DNA of 64,000 bases, from the NCBI GenBank assembly GCA_024372495.1, contig CP099977.1:1674001-1738000 (forward strand), written 5' to 3'. Below, piece after piece: positions 39,732 to 50,153 of this stretch (within the stretch, counting starts at the first letter, position 1; every line of letters begins with the position of its first letter). The translations under genes and the position numbers were made by a program. The notes below the pieces were generated by a model. The model was not told the origin of the DNA and made no database searches. It saw only the letters and a program-made list of their open reading frames with translations. Source of the DNA: Pseudarthrobacter sp. Fe7. GTDB lineage: Bacteria > Actinomycetota > Actinomycetes > Actinomycetales > Micrococcaceae.

Positions 39732-40672
39732 GCACTTATCTTTCCGAGGAGACCCAGGTGACCGACTCCGCCGTCTCAACCCGCCTCAGCAGCCTGGACA
39801 CCCTGGAGTCCGAGGCCATCCACATCATCCGCGAGGTTGTTGCCGAGTTCGAGAAGCCTGCGCTGCTGTTCTCCGGCGGCAAGGACTCCGTGGTGATGCT
39901 GCACCTGGCCACCAAGGCGTTCTGGCCTGGCAAGGTGCCGTTCCCGGTGCTGCACGTGGACACCGGCCACAACTTTCCCGAGGTCATCGACTTCCGTGAC
40001 CGCACCGTTGAGCGCCTGGGCCTGAAGCTCGTGGTGGGCTCCGTGCAGGAATTCATCGACCGCGGCGAACTGGCCGAGCGTGCCGACGGCACCCGCAACC
40101 CGCTGCAGACCGTTCCTTTGCTGGACGCCATCCAGCAGAACAGGTTCGACGCCGTGTTCGGCGGCGGCCGCCGTGACGAGGACAAGGCCCGTGCCAAGGA
40201 GCGCATCCTGAGCCTCCGCGACGAATTCGGCCAGTGGGATCCGCGCAACCAGCGCCCCGAGCTGTGGAACCTTTACAACGGCCGCCACACCGTGGGCCAG
40301 CACGTCCGCGCGTTCCCCATCAGCAACTGGACCGAGCTGGACATCTGGCGCTACATCGAGCGCGAGAACATCGAACTGCCGGGCCTGTACTACGCGCACG
40401 AGCGCGAGGTCTTCGCCCGTGACGGCATGTGGCGTGCAGTGGGCGAGGTTTCCCAGCCCAGGGCTGATGAGCAAGTCATCACCAAGACCGTCCGCTACCG
40501 CACCGTGGGGGACATGTCCTGCACCGGCGCCGTCGAATCCAACGCCTACACGGTGTCCGACGTGGTGGTTGAAGTCGCCGCCTCCACCCTGACCGAACGT
40601 GGCGCCACCCGCGCAGATGACCGCATCTCCGAGGCCGCCATGGAAGACCGCAAGAAGGACGGGTACTTCTAA
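39728..40672 (+). CDS. cysD: Sulfate adenylyltransferase subunit 2
   Basis: Catalytic subunit of ATP sulfurylase making APS. It has the PP-loop [32 protein letters not shown] and [16 protein letters not shown], and ends EDRKKDGYF as CysD does. Its 314 residues are intact. It overlaps cysH upstream and shares one base with cysN downstream, so the four genes from sulfite reductase to cysN form one translationally coupled operon. Confidence 0.95.
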   Translation: MSTYLSEETQVTDSAVSTRLSSLDTLESEAIHIIREVVAEFEKPALLFSGGKDSVVMLHLATKAFWPGKVPFPVLHVDTGHNFPEVIDFRDRTVERLGLKLVVGSVQEFIDRGELAERADGTRNPLQTVPLLDAIQQNRFDAVFGGGRRDEDKARAKERILSLRDEFGQWDPRNQRPELWNLYNGRHTVGQHVRAFPISNWTELDIWRYIERENIELPGLYYAHEREVFARDGMWRAVGEVSQPRADEQVITKTVRYRTVGDMSCTGAVESNAYTVSDVVVEVAASTLTERGATRADDRISEAAMEDRKKDGYF

Positions 40673-42079
40673 TGACCACCGAAGCAGTTCTCCCGGCGGA
40701 CCTGGAAACAGCCCTGCCCACCACCCTCTTCCGCTTCGCCACCGCAGGATCGGTCGACGACGGCAAGTCCACTTTGGTGGGCCGCCTCCTTCACGATTCC
40801 AAGGCCATCCTCGCTGACACGCTCGACGCCGTGGCCCGCACCTCGGCCGACCGCGGCTTTGGCGGCGACAAGGGCGGCATCGACCTGGCACTGCTGACCG
40901 ACGGGCTGCGCGCCGAGCGGGAACAGGGCATCACCATCGACGTGGCCTACCGCTACTTCGCCACCGACCAGCGCAGCTTCATCCTCGCCGACTGCCCCGG
41001 GCACGTGCAGTACACCAAGAACACGGTGACCGGTGCGTCCACTGCGGATGCCGTCGTCGTCCTCATTGACGCCCGCAAGGGTGTGCTGGAGCAGACGCGC
41101 CGGCACCTGTCCGTCCTGCAGCTGCTGCGCGTGGCGCACGTGATCGTGGCCGTGAACAAGATCGACCTGGTGGACTTCAGCGAGTCCGTGTTCCGCGGGA
41201 TCGAAGCCGACGTGCAGCAGGTGGGCCGCGAACTGGGCCTGGGTTCGGATGGTATTTCCGACCTGCTGGTCATCCCGGTCTCAGCCCTCGACGGCGACAA
41301 CGTGGTGGAACGCTCGGAGCGCACCCCCTGGTACAGCGGCCCAGCGCTGCTGGAGGTCCTCGAGACCCTGCCCGCCGCCGACGAACTCGAAAGCCACCTG
41401 GAAAGCTTCCGCTTCCCCGTGCAGCTGGTCATCCGGCCGCAGGGCGCACTGGCTCCCGACGCCGTGGCCGCAAGCCTGGACGCGGAGGCCTTCCGCGACT
41501 ACCGCGCGTACGCCGGCCAGATCACTGAAGGCTCCGTGAAAGTGGGGGACAAGGTATCCGTGCTGACGCCGGGCCAGGCCCCGCGCACCACCACCGTGGC
41601 GGGCATCGACTTCGCCGGGTCCTCGCTGGAGGAAGCCGCCGCGCCGCAGTCGGTGGCCATCCGGCTGGCGGACGAGTTCGACGTCGCCCGCGGGGACACC
41701 ATCGCCGCTGCCGGCACGGTCCGCGAAGCCTCCGCGGACCTGTACGCCGCGTTGTGCTGGCTGTCCCCGAAGCCGCTGCGCGAGGGCCAGAAAGTCCTGG
41801 TCAAGCACGGCACCCGCACCGTCCAGGCGATGGTCCGCAGCGTGTCCGGCAAGCTGGACCTGGCCACCTTCAAGCTCGAGGGTGCCTCCAGCCTGGAGCT
41901 CAACGACATCGGCCACGCGCAGGCTCCGCCTCGCAGCACCCCTGCCGCTGGAGAATTACCTGCACCACCGCCGTACCGGTGCCTTCCTGGTGATCGATCC
42001 GCTGGACGGCAACACGCTGGCCGCCGGCCTGGTCAAGGACCACCCGGGCGACCACGAGGACGAGCGCTACAGCATCTGA
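40672..42079 (+). CDS. cysN: Sulfate adenylyltransferase subunit 1 (GTPase)
   Basis: Regulatory GTPase subunit of ATP sulfurylase. G-motifs are TAGSVDDGKSTLVGRLL (G1), EQGITIDVAYRYF (switch I), ADCPGHVQYTKN (G3) and VAVNKIDLVD (G4), followed by two EF-Tu-like beta domains. An insertion at 41921-41925 (AGGCT for AGCT) breaks the frame near the C-terminus; repaired length is about 468. There is no fused CysC kinase domain, which agrees with direct APS reduction by CysH. Confidence 0.94.
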
Positions 42080-42100
42080 GGTCTTCTCCGAGTCGCCGGA

Positions 42101-42160
42101 ATCGCCGGAACAGTGCGAGGCCGCCGTAAAGTTACGGCGGCCTCGCTGCGTTCCGGCGAT
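42101..42160. terminator. Strong hairpin after cysN
   Basis: Outer arms ATCGCCGGAA / TTCCGGCGAT and inner arms GCGAGGCCGCCGTA / TACGGCGGCCTCGC with an AAGT loop form one long stem. No T-run follows, but the stability suggests the end of the cys operon. Confidence 0.7.
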
Positions 42161-42199
42161 TTCACGTTTCAGGGACCTCTCCCGGGGCAGGGTTTAAGC

Positions 42200-43367
42200 A
42201 TGGAAACCATCAGCCCGAAGCTTCTCAACTGGGCGTCCATCCTCGATGACAAAACCCGCGAGCAGGCTGTGATGACGGCGGCCCTGCCGTTCATCTATCC
42301 GCACCTGGCGCTGATGCCGGACGCACATCTGGGCAAGGGGGCCACGGTGGGCTCCGTCATCCCCACCCTCCGAGCCATCATCCCCGCGGCCGTGGGCGTG
42401 GACATCGGCTGCGGCATGATCGCGGTCCGCACCCAGTACTCCGTGAGGGACCTGCCGCGGGACCGCAAAAGCCTCCGGGAAGACATTGAGCGGGTCATCC
42501 CGCTATCCGCCGGGAACAACAACAAGAAAGTGCTCGCCACCGCCGAACCCCGGATCGCAGACCTGAAGCAGCGGGCCGCGAAAGCCAGGTTCAACCCCGC
42601 CCAATACGTGGCCAAGTGGGAGCTGCAGCTGGGCTCCCTGGGCTCGGGCAACCACTTCATCGAAGTCTCGGCAGACGAGTCCGACGGCGTGTGGCTCTTC
42701 CTGCATTCAGGCTCGCGGGGCATCGGCAACAGGATCGCCCAACACCACATCGGGGTTGCCCGGCAGGTGTCCCGGAAGAACCAGGTCTACCTGCCCGACC
42801 CGGACCTCGCGTACCTGGACGAGGGCACGGCACAGTTCGACCGGTACATTGCCGAGCCTGCGGTGGGCCCAGCACTTCGCGCTGCTGAACCGGGAGGAAA
42901 TGATGGACCGGGTCACTGCCCGGTTCAGCCGCTGGGTGGGAGGGCCCGTCCGGGAACGCGAACGGATCAACTGCCACCACAACTTCACGCAGCAGGAGAC
43001 GCACTACGGCAAGCCCGTCTGGGTGTCCCGCAAGGGTGCCATCAAAGCCGGCCGCGGCGATCCCGGACTGATCCCCGGATCCATGGGGACGGCGTCGTAT
43101 GTTGTGGAAGGCCGTGGCAACCCGGCGTCGCTGAACTCGTCCCCGCATGGGGCCGGGCGTGAATACTCGCGCAACGCCGCCCGGAAGACCTTCACCCTGG
43201 AGGAACTGAAGAGGGCCATGCGGGGGATCGAATTCCGCGCGTCGGAGGCCTTCATCGACGAAATCCCGGCCGCATACAAGCCGATCGACCAGGTCATGCA
43301 GGACGCCGCGGACCTTGTCACGGTGCGGCACAAGCTGCGGCAGTTGGTCAACGTCAAAGGCAACTGA
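42200..43367 (+). CDS. rtcB: RtcB-family RNA ligase
   Basis: GTP-dependent 3'-phosphate RNA ligase family. Metal-binding blocks are MPDAHLGKGATVGSVIP, GVDIGCGMIAVRT, LGSGNHFIEV, SGSRGIGNRIAQHH and the guanylylated His region INCHHNF; the end has GSMGTASYVVEGRGN. An insertion at 42855-42859 breaks the frame; repaired length is about 388, of the shorter bacterial type. It stands alone between cysN and the sulfonate transporter with no archease or RtcR neighbour. A role in RNA repair is inferred from the family. Confidence 0.88.
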
Positions 43368-43440
43368 ATCTGCAAAGCCCGGCGGCAGTGCGGCCAAATG
43401 TGACGTTGGATGAACGCGCGTGACCCCCGTTTCCGCTTCA

Positions 43441-43469
43441 TTGAATGGGTTTGGGCCACTCCCTATGGT
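43441..43469 (+). promoter_or_regulatory. Leaderless promoter of the sulfonate transporter operon
   Basis: TTGAAT (43441-43446), 17 bp, TATGGT (43464-43469), then six bases to ATG 43476. A TGTGACG copy lies 40 bp upstream at 43399-43405, as in the other sulfur promoters of this window. Confidence 0.68.
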
Positions 43470-43475
43470 GAAACA

Positions 43476-44621
43476 ATGACTAGTTCCAAGCCCGGGATGA
43501 CCCGCATCGTGGCCGGCGAAAGCGCGGCCCCTGCCCGCAAGCGCGCCGTCGAGGCTGCGCTGGCCATCGGGCTGGTCCTGCTGATCGCGTTTGGCGCCAT
43601 TGTGGCGTCCAACATCTCCCGCCACGCCGAGGCCCAGGCCGCCGAGCCCAGCCCGGCCGCTGAACTGAAGCTCGGCTACTTCGGCAACGTCACACACGCC
43701 CCCGCCCTGGTGGGCATCACCAAGGGTTCCTGGTGGACGCCCTGGGCAACACCAGGCTCAGCACCGAGACCTTCAACGCCGGACCGGCAGCCATCGAAGC
43801 CCTCAACGCCGGGGCCATCGATGCGGCCTACATCGGCCCTAACCCGGCCATCAACTCCTTCGCCAAGAGCCAGGGCCAGTCCGTGCGCGTCATCGCCGGC
43901 GCCGCGGCCGGTGGGGCGCAACTGGTGGTCAGGCCCGGCATCAACTCCGCCGCGGACCTGCGGGGCAAGACCCTCGCCACTCCCCAGCTCGGCGGGACCC
44001 AGGACGTGGCCCTCCGCGCCTGGCTCACCAAGCAGGGCTACAAGGCCAACGTGGACGGCAGCGGCGATGTCGCCATCAACCCCACGGACAACGCCCAGAC
44101 CCTCAAGCTGTTCCAGGATGGAAAGCTCGACGGCGCGTGGCTGCCTGAGCCGTGGGCGTCACGCCTGGTGCTCCAGGCCGGAGCCAAGGTGCTGGTGGAC
44201 GAAAAGGACCTGTGGGACGGGACCGGCACCGGCAAGCCGGGAGAGTTTCCCACCACCGTCCTGATCGTGAACCAGAAGTTCGCCGCCGACCACCCGGACA
44301 CCGTCAGGGCGCTGCTGGCAGGGCATGCCAAATCGGTCGCATGGCTCAACTCGGCACCGGCCGGAGAAGGCCGCGCTGATCAATGCGGCCCTGCAGGAAT
44401 CCGCCGGGGCAGCACTGCCTGGCGACGTCCTCACCCGGTCGATGGCGAACATCACCTTCACCCTGGACCCGCTGGCCGGCAGCTACCCCAAGCTGCTGCA
44501 GGACGGCGTCGATGCCGGCACCACCAAGAAAGCCGACATCAACGGCCTCTTCGACCTCAGCACGCTCAACCAGGTCACCGGCGCGGACAGGATTTCGGCA
44601 GCCGGCCTCGGCCAGGACTGA
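43476..44621 (+). CDS. Aliphatic sulfonate/nitrate-type ABC substrate-binding protein
   Basis: Binding protein of the SsuA/TauA class, about 381 residues. The N-terminus has one membrane helix, LAIGLVLLIAFGAIVASN, without a lipobox Cys, so it is held by a membrane anchor or cleaved. The binding domain shows ELKLGYFGNVTHAPALVGI, FNAGPAAIEALNAGAIDAAYIGPNPAI and PQLGGTQDVALRAWL. Two opposite breaks occur: a missing C near 43727 and an extra base near 44358. The ATG at 43476 is set by the leaderless promoter. Operon position after the sulfate genes points to sulfonate or another organosulfur substrate. Confidence 0.85.
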
Positions 44622-44649
44622 CCCCCACCACGATTTTAAGGACGCCACC

Positions 44650-45375
44650 ATGCCAGTGATACTGGAACACCTGGGCAAGCGCTTCGGCGACGGCGCCCCG
44701 GTGCTGGACGACGTCAACGCCAACATCAACCAGGGCGAGTTCGTTGCCCTCCTTGGTGCCTCCGGCTGCGGCAAATCCACCCTCCTGAACATCATCGCGG
44801 GACTGGAGGCGCCGACGTCGGGCGCCCTGGAAGTGCCCAGCGACGGTGCCGCCTTCATGTTCCAGGACGCTGCCCTGTTCCCCTGGCTCACCGCCCGCGA
44901 AAACATCGAACTGGCCCTCAAGCTGCGCGGCGTGGGCAAGGCCGAACGCCGCATCAAGGCCCAGGAACTACTCGAACTGGTGCACCTGGGGACCGCCGGG
45001 GACAAGCGGCCGCACGAACTGTCCGGCGGCATGCGGCAACGCGTGTCCCTGGCCCGCTCGCTGGCCCAGGACCGGCAGCTGCTGCTCATGGACGAGCCGT
45101 TCGCCGCCCTCGATGCCATCACGCGCGACCTGTTGCATGACGAACTGGAGCGGATCTGGAAGGAAACCGGGCGCACCATCGTCTTCGTCACGCACAACGT
45201 CCGTGAGGCCGTCCGACTGGGCCAGCGCGTCCTGCTGCTGTCCTCCCGCCCCGGCCGCGTGGTCCAGGAATGGGCCGTCACCGAGGAACACCGAACCGAT
45301 GCCGGGCTCGCCGGCCAGCTGACCGGGGTCATCACCGCCCGGCTGCGGGAGGAGATTCGCCGCCATGCCAAGTAA
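44650..45375 (+). CDS. Sulfonate-type ABC transporter ATPase
   Basis: ATPase partner of the binding protein, 241 residues and intact. Walker A is LLGASGCGKSTLLN, signature LSGGMRQRVSLARSLA, Walker B LLLMDEPFAALDA, with VFVTHNVREAVRLG as the H-loop region. The C-terminus has the short tail normal for SsuB/TauB. It overlaps the permease start by 11 bases. Confidence 0.9.
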   Translation: MPVILEHLGKRFGDGAPVLDDVNANINQGEFVALLGASGCGKSTLLNIIAGLEAPTSGALEVPSDGAAFMFQDAALFPWLTARENIELALKLRGVGKAERRIKAQELLELVHLGTAGDKRPHELSGGMRQRVSLARSLAQDRQLLLMDEPFAALDAITRDLLHDELERIWKETGRTIVFVTHNVREAVRLGQRVLLLSSRPGRVVQEWAVTEEHRTDAGLAGQLTGVITARLREEIRRHAK

Positions 45376-46304
45376 CCCCTCACCCCTCGCGGAAGTGACA
45401 GAGACCCGCGAGCACGTGCATGCCGCTTTGACGAGGACTTCGACCGGCAAGGAGGACCTGCGGGAGCTTGAATCCGGGCTCGACTCCCTGCAGTCCGATG
45501 CCGACCGCAAGCACCGGATCGACTGGAGCCGCATCCTCCTCCCGGTGGCCGCCCTGGTGGTCATGGTGCTCATCTGGCAGTTCTATGTGTCGCTCGGTGT
45601 GAAGCGGCGCGACCTGGTTCCCGGGCCGCTGGACGTCGTGGCCCAGATGGGCGTCCTGTGGAGCGATGGAAAGTTCCAGCAATCCATCTGGACGTCCCTG
45701 CAGCGCGGCGTGGTGGGCTTCCTGATTTCGGTGGCCATCGCCACCCCGGTGGGACTGCTGCTGGCCCAGGTTGCACCGCTGCGCCGCGCGTTCGGCCCCC
45801 TGATTTCCGGCCTGCAGGTCCTGCCCTCGGTGGCCTGGGTTCCGGCGGCGATCATCTGGTTCGGACTGACCGACGCCACCGTGTACTTCGTGGTGTTCAT
45901 GGGCGCAATCCCGTCCATCATCAACGGGCTGATCTCGGGCGTGGACCAGATCCCGCCGCAGTACCGCCGGGTGGGGACCGTACTTGGCGCATCCCGGTTG
46001 CAGATGGCCCTGCAGGTGATCCTTCCGGCCGCGCTGCCCGGCTACCTCAGCGGCCTCAAGCAGGGGTGGGCCTTCTCCTGGCGCTCCCTCATGGCCGCGG
46101 AAATCATTGCCGTGGGTGGCACCATTGGCTTCGGGCTGGGCTCCCTGCTGGACCAGGGCCGGGTCCTGTCAGACATGACCATCGTCATGGCTGCCATCCT
46201 GCTGATCCTCGGCGTCGGCATCCTGATCGAGCCTGCTGGTCTTCGGGCCCATCGAAAAGCGACTCCTGCGCCGCCGCGGCCTCCTGGCCGGCAGCACCCG
46301 CTGA
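45365..46304 (+). CDS. Sulfonate-type ABC transporter permease
   Basis: Inner-membrane permease of the SsuC/TauC family. After about 55 soluble residues come six helices; the coupling loop is RRVGTVLGASRLQMALQVILPAALPGYLSG (near residues 195-225). An insertion at 46230-46234 breaks the frame inside the last helix; without repair the C-terminus would run 28 codons too far and become polar. Repaired, it ends GPIEKRLLRRRGLLAGSTR at 46304, with about 312 residues. A terminator follows after 28 bp. Confidence 0.88.
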
Positions 46305-46332
46305 CCCGGCCCGTTCAATCGCAAACGCACCG

Positions 46333-46363
46333 CAAGAGCCCGACGGCCGCCGTCGGGCTCTTG
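46333..46363. terminator. Terminator after the sulfonate transporter
   Basis: Perfect 14-bp arms CAAGAGCCCGACGG / CCGTCGGGCTCTTG with a three-base loop. Confidence 0.8.
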
Positions 46364-46489
46364 CCGCTTCCTGCCGCGAATGCGTAACTTTCTGCCCCTG
46401 CCGCTGCCCGGGGCGCCTGAACTGCAGGGCCGGTCCGCCCACGGGGCGCAAAAGTCACGCATGTTCGACTTTTCCCCGCTGCTTCACGG

Positions 46490-46708
46490 ATGAGCATGCA
46501 GGTCCAGGGCCCGTTCAAGACTTTCAGCCACGTCCACGGATTTGAACCAACTGCAACGGGGAGCGTCATGACGGACCACGTGGAGTTCACTGCCCCGCTC
46601 GGTGTCCTGGGCCGCGCCGTCGAGCATCTCTTCCTGGCCCGGTACCTCGAGCGGCTGATCCGCGACCGCGGGCGGTTCCTTGCCGGTCACCCCCAGAATC
46701 CATTGTGA
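46490..46708 (+). pseudogene. C-terminal remnant of an SRPBCC (polyketide cyclase-like) gene
   Basis: Seventy-two codons read QVQGPFKTFSHVHGFEP then TAPLGVLGRAVEHLFLARYL. This matches only the last half of SRPBCC family proteins of about 150 residues; the N-terminal strands and helices are missing and the sequence before it (46364-46489) does not encode them in any frame. The remnant lies just behind the ABC terminator, so the deletion may have accompanied insertion of the transporter operon. It is probably not functional. Confidence 0.6.
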
Positions 46709-46746
46709 CGCAGCGTTACCTTACGTGAACTGGTGTTGCTGAACCT

Positions 46747-46776
46747 TTGTGGGGCATTGTGACGCAGCCCTACCGT
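46747..46776 (+). promoter_or_regulatory. Leaderless promoter of cobA/cysG
   Basis: TTGTGG (46747-46752), 18 bp, TACCGT (46771-46776), then six bases to ATG 46783. Two copies of ATTGTGACGCAG lie at 46702 and 46756, the second inside the spacer. The geometry equals that of the sulfite reductase promoter. Confidence 0.62.
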
Positions 46777-46782
46777 TGATTC

Positions 46783-48044
46783 ATGGCAATTCAGGATATC
46801 TACCCCACAGCGCTGCGGCTGCTCGGCCGCCCCGTGCTGGTGGTTGGCGGCGGCCCCGTTGCTGCCCGCCGGGCCAGGGGGCTGCTCGACGCCGGTGCCG
46901 TGGTCACCGTCGTGGCCCCGGTTGCCTCGCCCGCGCTCCAGGAGATGGCCGACGCCGGCCTGCTTACCTGGGAAGCGCGGCCTTACGTTTCCGGCGATGT
47001 GGACGGAGTTTGGTTCGTCCAGACAGCAACCGGCGCCCCGGAGGTGGACGCCCAGGTATCGGCCGACGCCGAGGCGCAGCGGGTTTGGTGCGTCAACGCC
47101 TCCAACCATGAAGCTTCTGCCGCCTGGACCCCCGCCGTGGCCGTGGTGGATGACGTCAAGATCGCCGTCAACGCAGGGGGAGACCCGCGCCGCGCCATGG
47201 CAGTCCGCGATGCCGTCGCAACCGCGCTCGAAACCGGGGACCTTCCCTTGCGGCGCCGCCGTGCGCACCAGGGAAGCGTGGCCCTCGTTGGCGGCGGTCC
47301 CGGCGACACCGGCCTCATCACGGTCCGGGGCCGCCGGCTCCTGGGCCAGGCCGACGTCGTCGTTGCCGACCGCCTGGGCCCGCGCGAACTCCTGAACGAA
47401 CTCGCCCCGGACGTCCGCGTCATCGAGGTGGGCAAGACCCCCGGCCACCACCCCGTGCCGCAGTCCGAGATCAACCGCATCCTGGTCGAGGAAGCCCTCA
47501 AGGGCCACCGGGTGGTCCGGCTCAAGGGCGGCGACCCGTACGTGCTGGGCCGCGGCGGCGAGGAGGCCGAATACTGCCGGCAGCACGGCGTCGACGTGGA
47601 AGTGGTCTCCGGCGTCACGTCCGCCATCTCTGTCCCCGCAGCCGCAGGCATTCCGGTCACCCACCGCGGGCTGGCCAAGGGCTTCAGCGTGGTCACCGGC
47701 CACGAGGAACTCTCCGAGGTCCCGGCCCGCGCAGACCACACCATCGTCCTGCTCATGGGCGTAGGCCAGCTCCGGGAGTCCGCGTCCGCGCTGGGCGAAG
47801 CCGGGCTGCCGCCGGACACCCTGTTGGTATCGTGGAAAACGGCTATTTGCCCGACCAGCGCGTCACCATCGGCACGCTCGGTTCCATCGCCGACCAGGCC
47901 CAGGCAGCCGGCGTCGCAAATCCTGCCGTAATTGTCATCGGTGACGTGGTGCGCGTAAGCCCGTTCGCGCCGTCGCACTTCAAAACCGCTGACTACAGCA
48001 CCACCACCCCCAACAGCCCCCGCAAGACCGTCCTTACCACCTAG
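46783..48044 (+). CDS. cysG: Siroheme synthase: precorrin-2 dehydrogenase fused to uroporphyrinogen-III C-methyltransferase
   Basis: Makes the siroheme precursor for sulfite reductase. The N-terminal NAD domain (to about residue 150) has VLVVGGGPVAARRARGLL and FVQTATGAPEVDAQV. The SUMT domain begins SVALVGGGPGDTGLITVRG, with HRVVRLKGGDPYVLGRGGEE and GVTSAISVPAAAGIPVTHRG. One G is missing near 47828; repair restores LVGIVENGYLPDQRVT and about 420 residues. Iron insertion is probably left to the CbiX protein at 36344, as the dehydrogenase half here is short. A hairpin repeat follows the stop by six bases. Confidence 0.9.
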
Positions 48045-48050
48045 CCACCA

Positions 48051-48116
48051 CCCAACTAAGTAGCAGTTGATGTCGTTATGAGCCCTCAAAACGACAGCAA
48101 CAGCTACCTAGTTGGG
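48051..48116. repeat. Long imperfect inverted repeat between cysG and fprA
   Basis: Arms of 27 bases at 48051-48077 and 48090-48116 pair at 24 positions around a 12-base loop. They open with CCCAACTAAGTAGC and close with GCTACCTAGTTGGG. The base composition differs from the flanks. The form is that of a REP-like dispersed element or an attenuator; I recall similar hairpins in Arthrobacter genomes but cannot confirm it here. Confidence 0.8.
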
Positions 48117-48142
48117 CCGGACCGAAGAAAAGGAACACAGCC

Positions 48143-49611
48143 GTGTCATCCAGCACTACCGTAGGATCCGCTGCGCGTCCGCTGCGCGTCGCCGTCGTGG
48201 GCTCCGGCCCTGCCGGTGTCTACGCCGCGGACATCCTCACCAAGAGCGAAGCCGTCAAGAGCGGCGAGCTGACCGTCAGCATCGATCTCTTTGACCGCTA
48301 CCCGGCACCCTACGGCCTGATCCGCTACGGCGTGGCCCCGGACCACCCCCGCATCAAGGGCATCGTCAACGCCCTGCACAAGGTGCTGGACCGCGGCGAC
48401 ATCCGCTTCTTCGGCAACGTTGACTACGGCACGGACCTCACCATCGAGGACCTCCGCAAGCACTACGACGCCGTCATCTTCGCCACCGGCGCCATCAAGG
48501 ACGCCGACCTCAACATCCCCGGCGTCGAGTTGGAGGGCTCCTTCGGCGGCGCCGACTTCGTCTCCTGGTACGACGGCCACCCCGACGTCCCGCGCGAGTG
48601 GCCGCTGGAGGCCAGGGAGATCGCCGTAATCGGCAACGGCAACGTGGCCTTGGACGTGGCCCGTGTCCTGTCCAAGCACGCCGACGACCTCCTCGCCACC
48701 GAAATCCCCGACAACGTCTACGCCGGCCTGAAGGCCTCACCTGTCACGGACGTGCACGTTTTCGGCCGCCGCGGCCCCGCCCAGGTCAAGTTCACCCCGC
48801 TGGAGCCTGCGCGAGCTGTCGCACTCCAAGGACGTGGACATCATCCTGTACCCGGAGGACTTCGAGTTCGACGAGGAATCGGACCGCCAGATCCAGACGA
48901 ACAACCAGACCAAGACCATGGTGGGCACGCTCACCAACTGGATCGCCGAGCAGCCCGAGGACGTTTCCGAGCTCAAGGCTTCCCGCCGGCTGCACCTGCA
49001 CTTCCTGCACAGCCCGGTGGAGATCTACGACGACGCCGAGACTCCCGGCAAGGTGGCCGGCATCAAGTTTGAGCGCACCGAACTGGACGGCACCGGCAAC
49101 GCCCGCGGCACCGGCGAGTACGTGGACTACCCGGTCCAGGCCGTGTACCGCGCCATCGGCTACTTCGGTTCCGCCCTCCCGGACGTCGAGTTCGACCACA
49201 AGAAGGGCGTGGTAACGAACGACGGCGGCCGCGTCCTGGATGCGTCCGGCACGCACGTGCCGGGCCTCTACGCCACGGGCTGGATCAAGCGCGGACCCAT
49301 CGGCCTGATCGGCCACACCAAGGGCGACGCCCTGGAGACCGTCACCTTCCTGCTTGAGGACCGCGAAAACCTTCCCGTCGCTTCGGCGCCGGAGGAGGAC
49401 GCCGTCGTCGAACTCCTCGATGCCCGCGGCGTGAAGTTCACCAGCCTGGGAAGGCTGGCTGGCGCTGGACGCCCACGAACTCGCCCTCGGCACAGCGGCC
49501 ACGGAGGCCGGTGGTTCGCACGGCGTCGAGGTCAAGCGCGAGCGCATCAAGGTGGTGCCGCGCGGGGACATGGTTGACATCTCCCGCGACGGCGTGGCCG
49601 CGCAGGTCTAG
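48143..49611 (+). CDS. fprA: Ferredoxin/flavodoxin-NADP+ reductase, FprA (adrenodoxin-reductase) type
   Basis: FAD enzyme that passes electrons from NADPH to ferredoxin, the donor for sulfite reductase. The FAD loop is VAVVGSGPAGVYAADIL, the NADP loop IAVIGNGNVALDVARVL, and YATGWIKRGPIGLIGHTKGDA is the family signature. Two insertions at SAGCTS sites (48804-48808 and 49443-49447) break the frame; repaired length is about 488. The GTG start has AAAGGA ten bases before. Position after cysG and the whole cys region supports a role in sulfur reduction. Confidence 0.9.
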
Positions 49612-49624
49612 GAGCTAGAAGCAA

Positions 49625-49655
49625 GGAACCGCGGGACCGATGGTCCCGCGGTTCC
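49625..49655. terminator. Terminator between fprA and the convergent SRPBCC gene
   Basis: Perfect 14-bp arms GGAACCGCGGGACC / GGTCCCGCGGTTCC with a GAT loop, 13 bp after the fprA stop. Confidence 0.82.
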
Positions 49656-49684
49656 CGCGTTTAAGCCGTGTTAACCGGGCCGCG

Positions 49685-50125
49685 CTACTTACCTGCCCCA
49701 CCGATGGCCATGAGCTCCAGGCGCCGCAGGGTCTCCCGGTTCCGGGCGGAGATCAGCGGGTCCCGCAGGACTTTCGGCATCAGTTTCCCGGGCCCCCGGA
49801 TGGCGTCCTCCGCTATGGTCACGAGGCACTGGTTGCCGCGGTCCTCCAGGGTCATCTCCACCTTTGCCTCGCCCATCGGCCAGCCGCGGGCCACGAGTTC
49901 CAGGGAGCGGCCGGGCTCCACGGCGGCCACGCGGGTGCTGTCATCGATCACCAGCGGCCAGGCGCCCACGGAATGGTGGAGTCGGGCGCCCGCCTGCGGC
50001 CACTCGGCCTCCACATCCCTGATCCGGGACGCGCCCACCACCCAGCCGGAATACAGCCAGCCGTCGGCGATCACCCGCCAGACGTCGGCTGAGGAGGCGT
50101 TGAACAGCTGCGAGACGGTGGACAT
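49685..50125 (-). CDS. SRPBCC family protein
   Basis: A 146-residue START/Bet v1-like domain: FNASSADVWRVIADGWLYSGWVVGASRIRDV, near residues 7-37, then HHSVGAWPLVIDD and an amphipathic C-terminal helix. ATG 50125 has GGAAGGA before it. Upstream the same frame stays open into the next gene, but the ribosome site argues for a separate start. Ligand unknown; such domains bind lipids or hydrophobic compounds. Confidence 0.75.
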   Translation of the reverse strand: MSTVSQLFNASSADVWRVIADGWLYSGWVVGASRIRDVEAEWPQAGARLHHSVGAWPLVIDDSTRVAAVEPGRSLELVARGWPMGEAKVEMTLEDRGNQCLVTIAEDAIRGPGKLMPKVLRDPLISARNRETLRRLELMAIGGAGK

Positions 50126-50153
50126 GGAGTTCCTTCCGTGTTCGGTAGTGCTT

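Noticed and set aside
38966..40672. A CysH-CysD fusion
   Set aside because: The two are in the same raw frame only because of the insertion at 39561. After repair cysH ends at 39731 and overlaps cysD by four bases.
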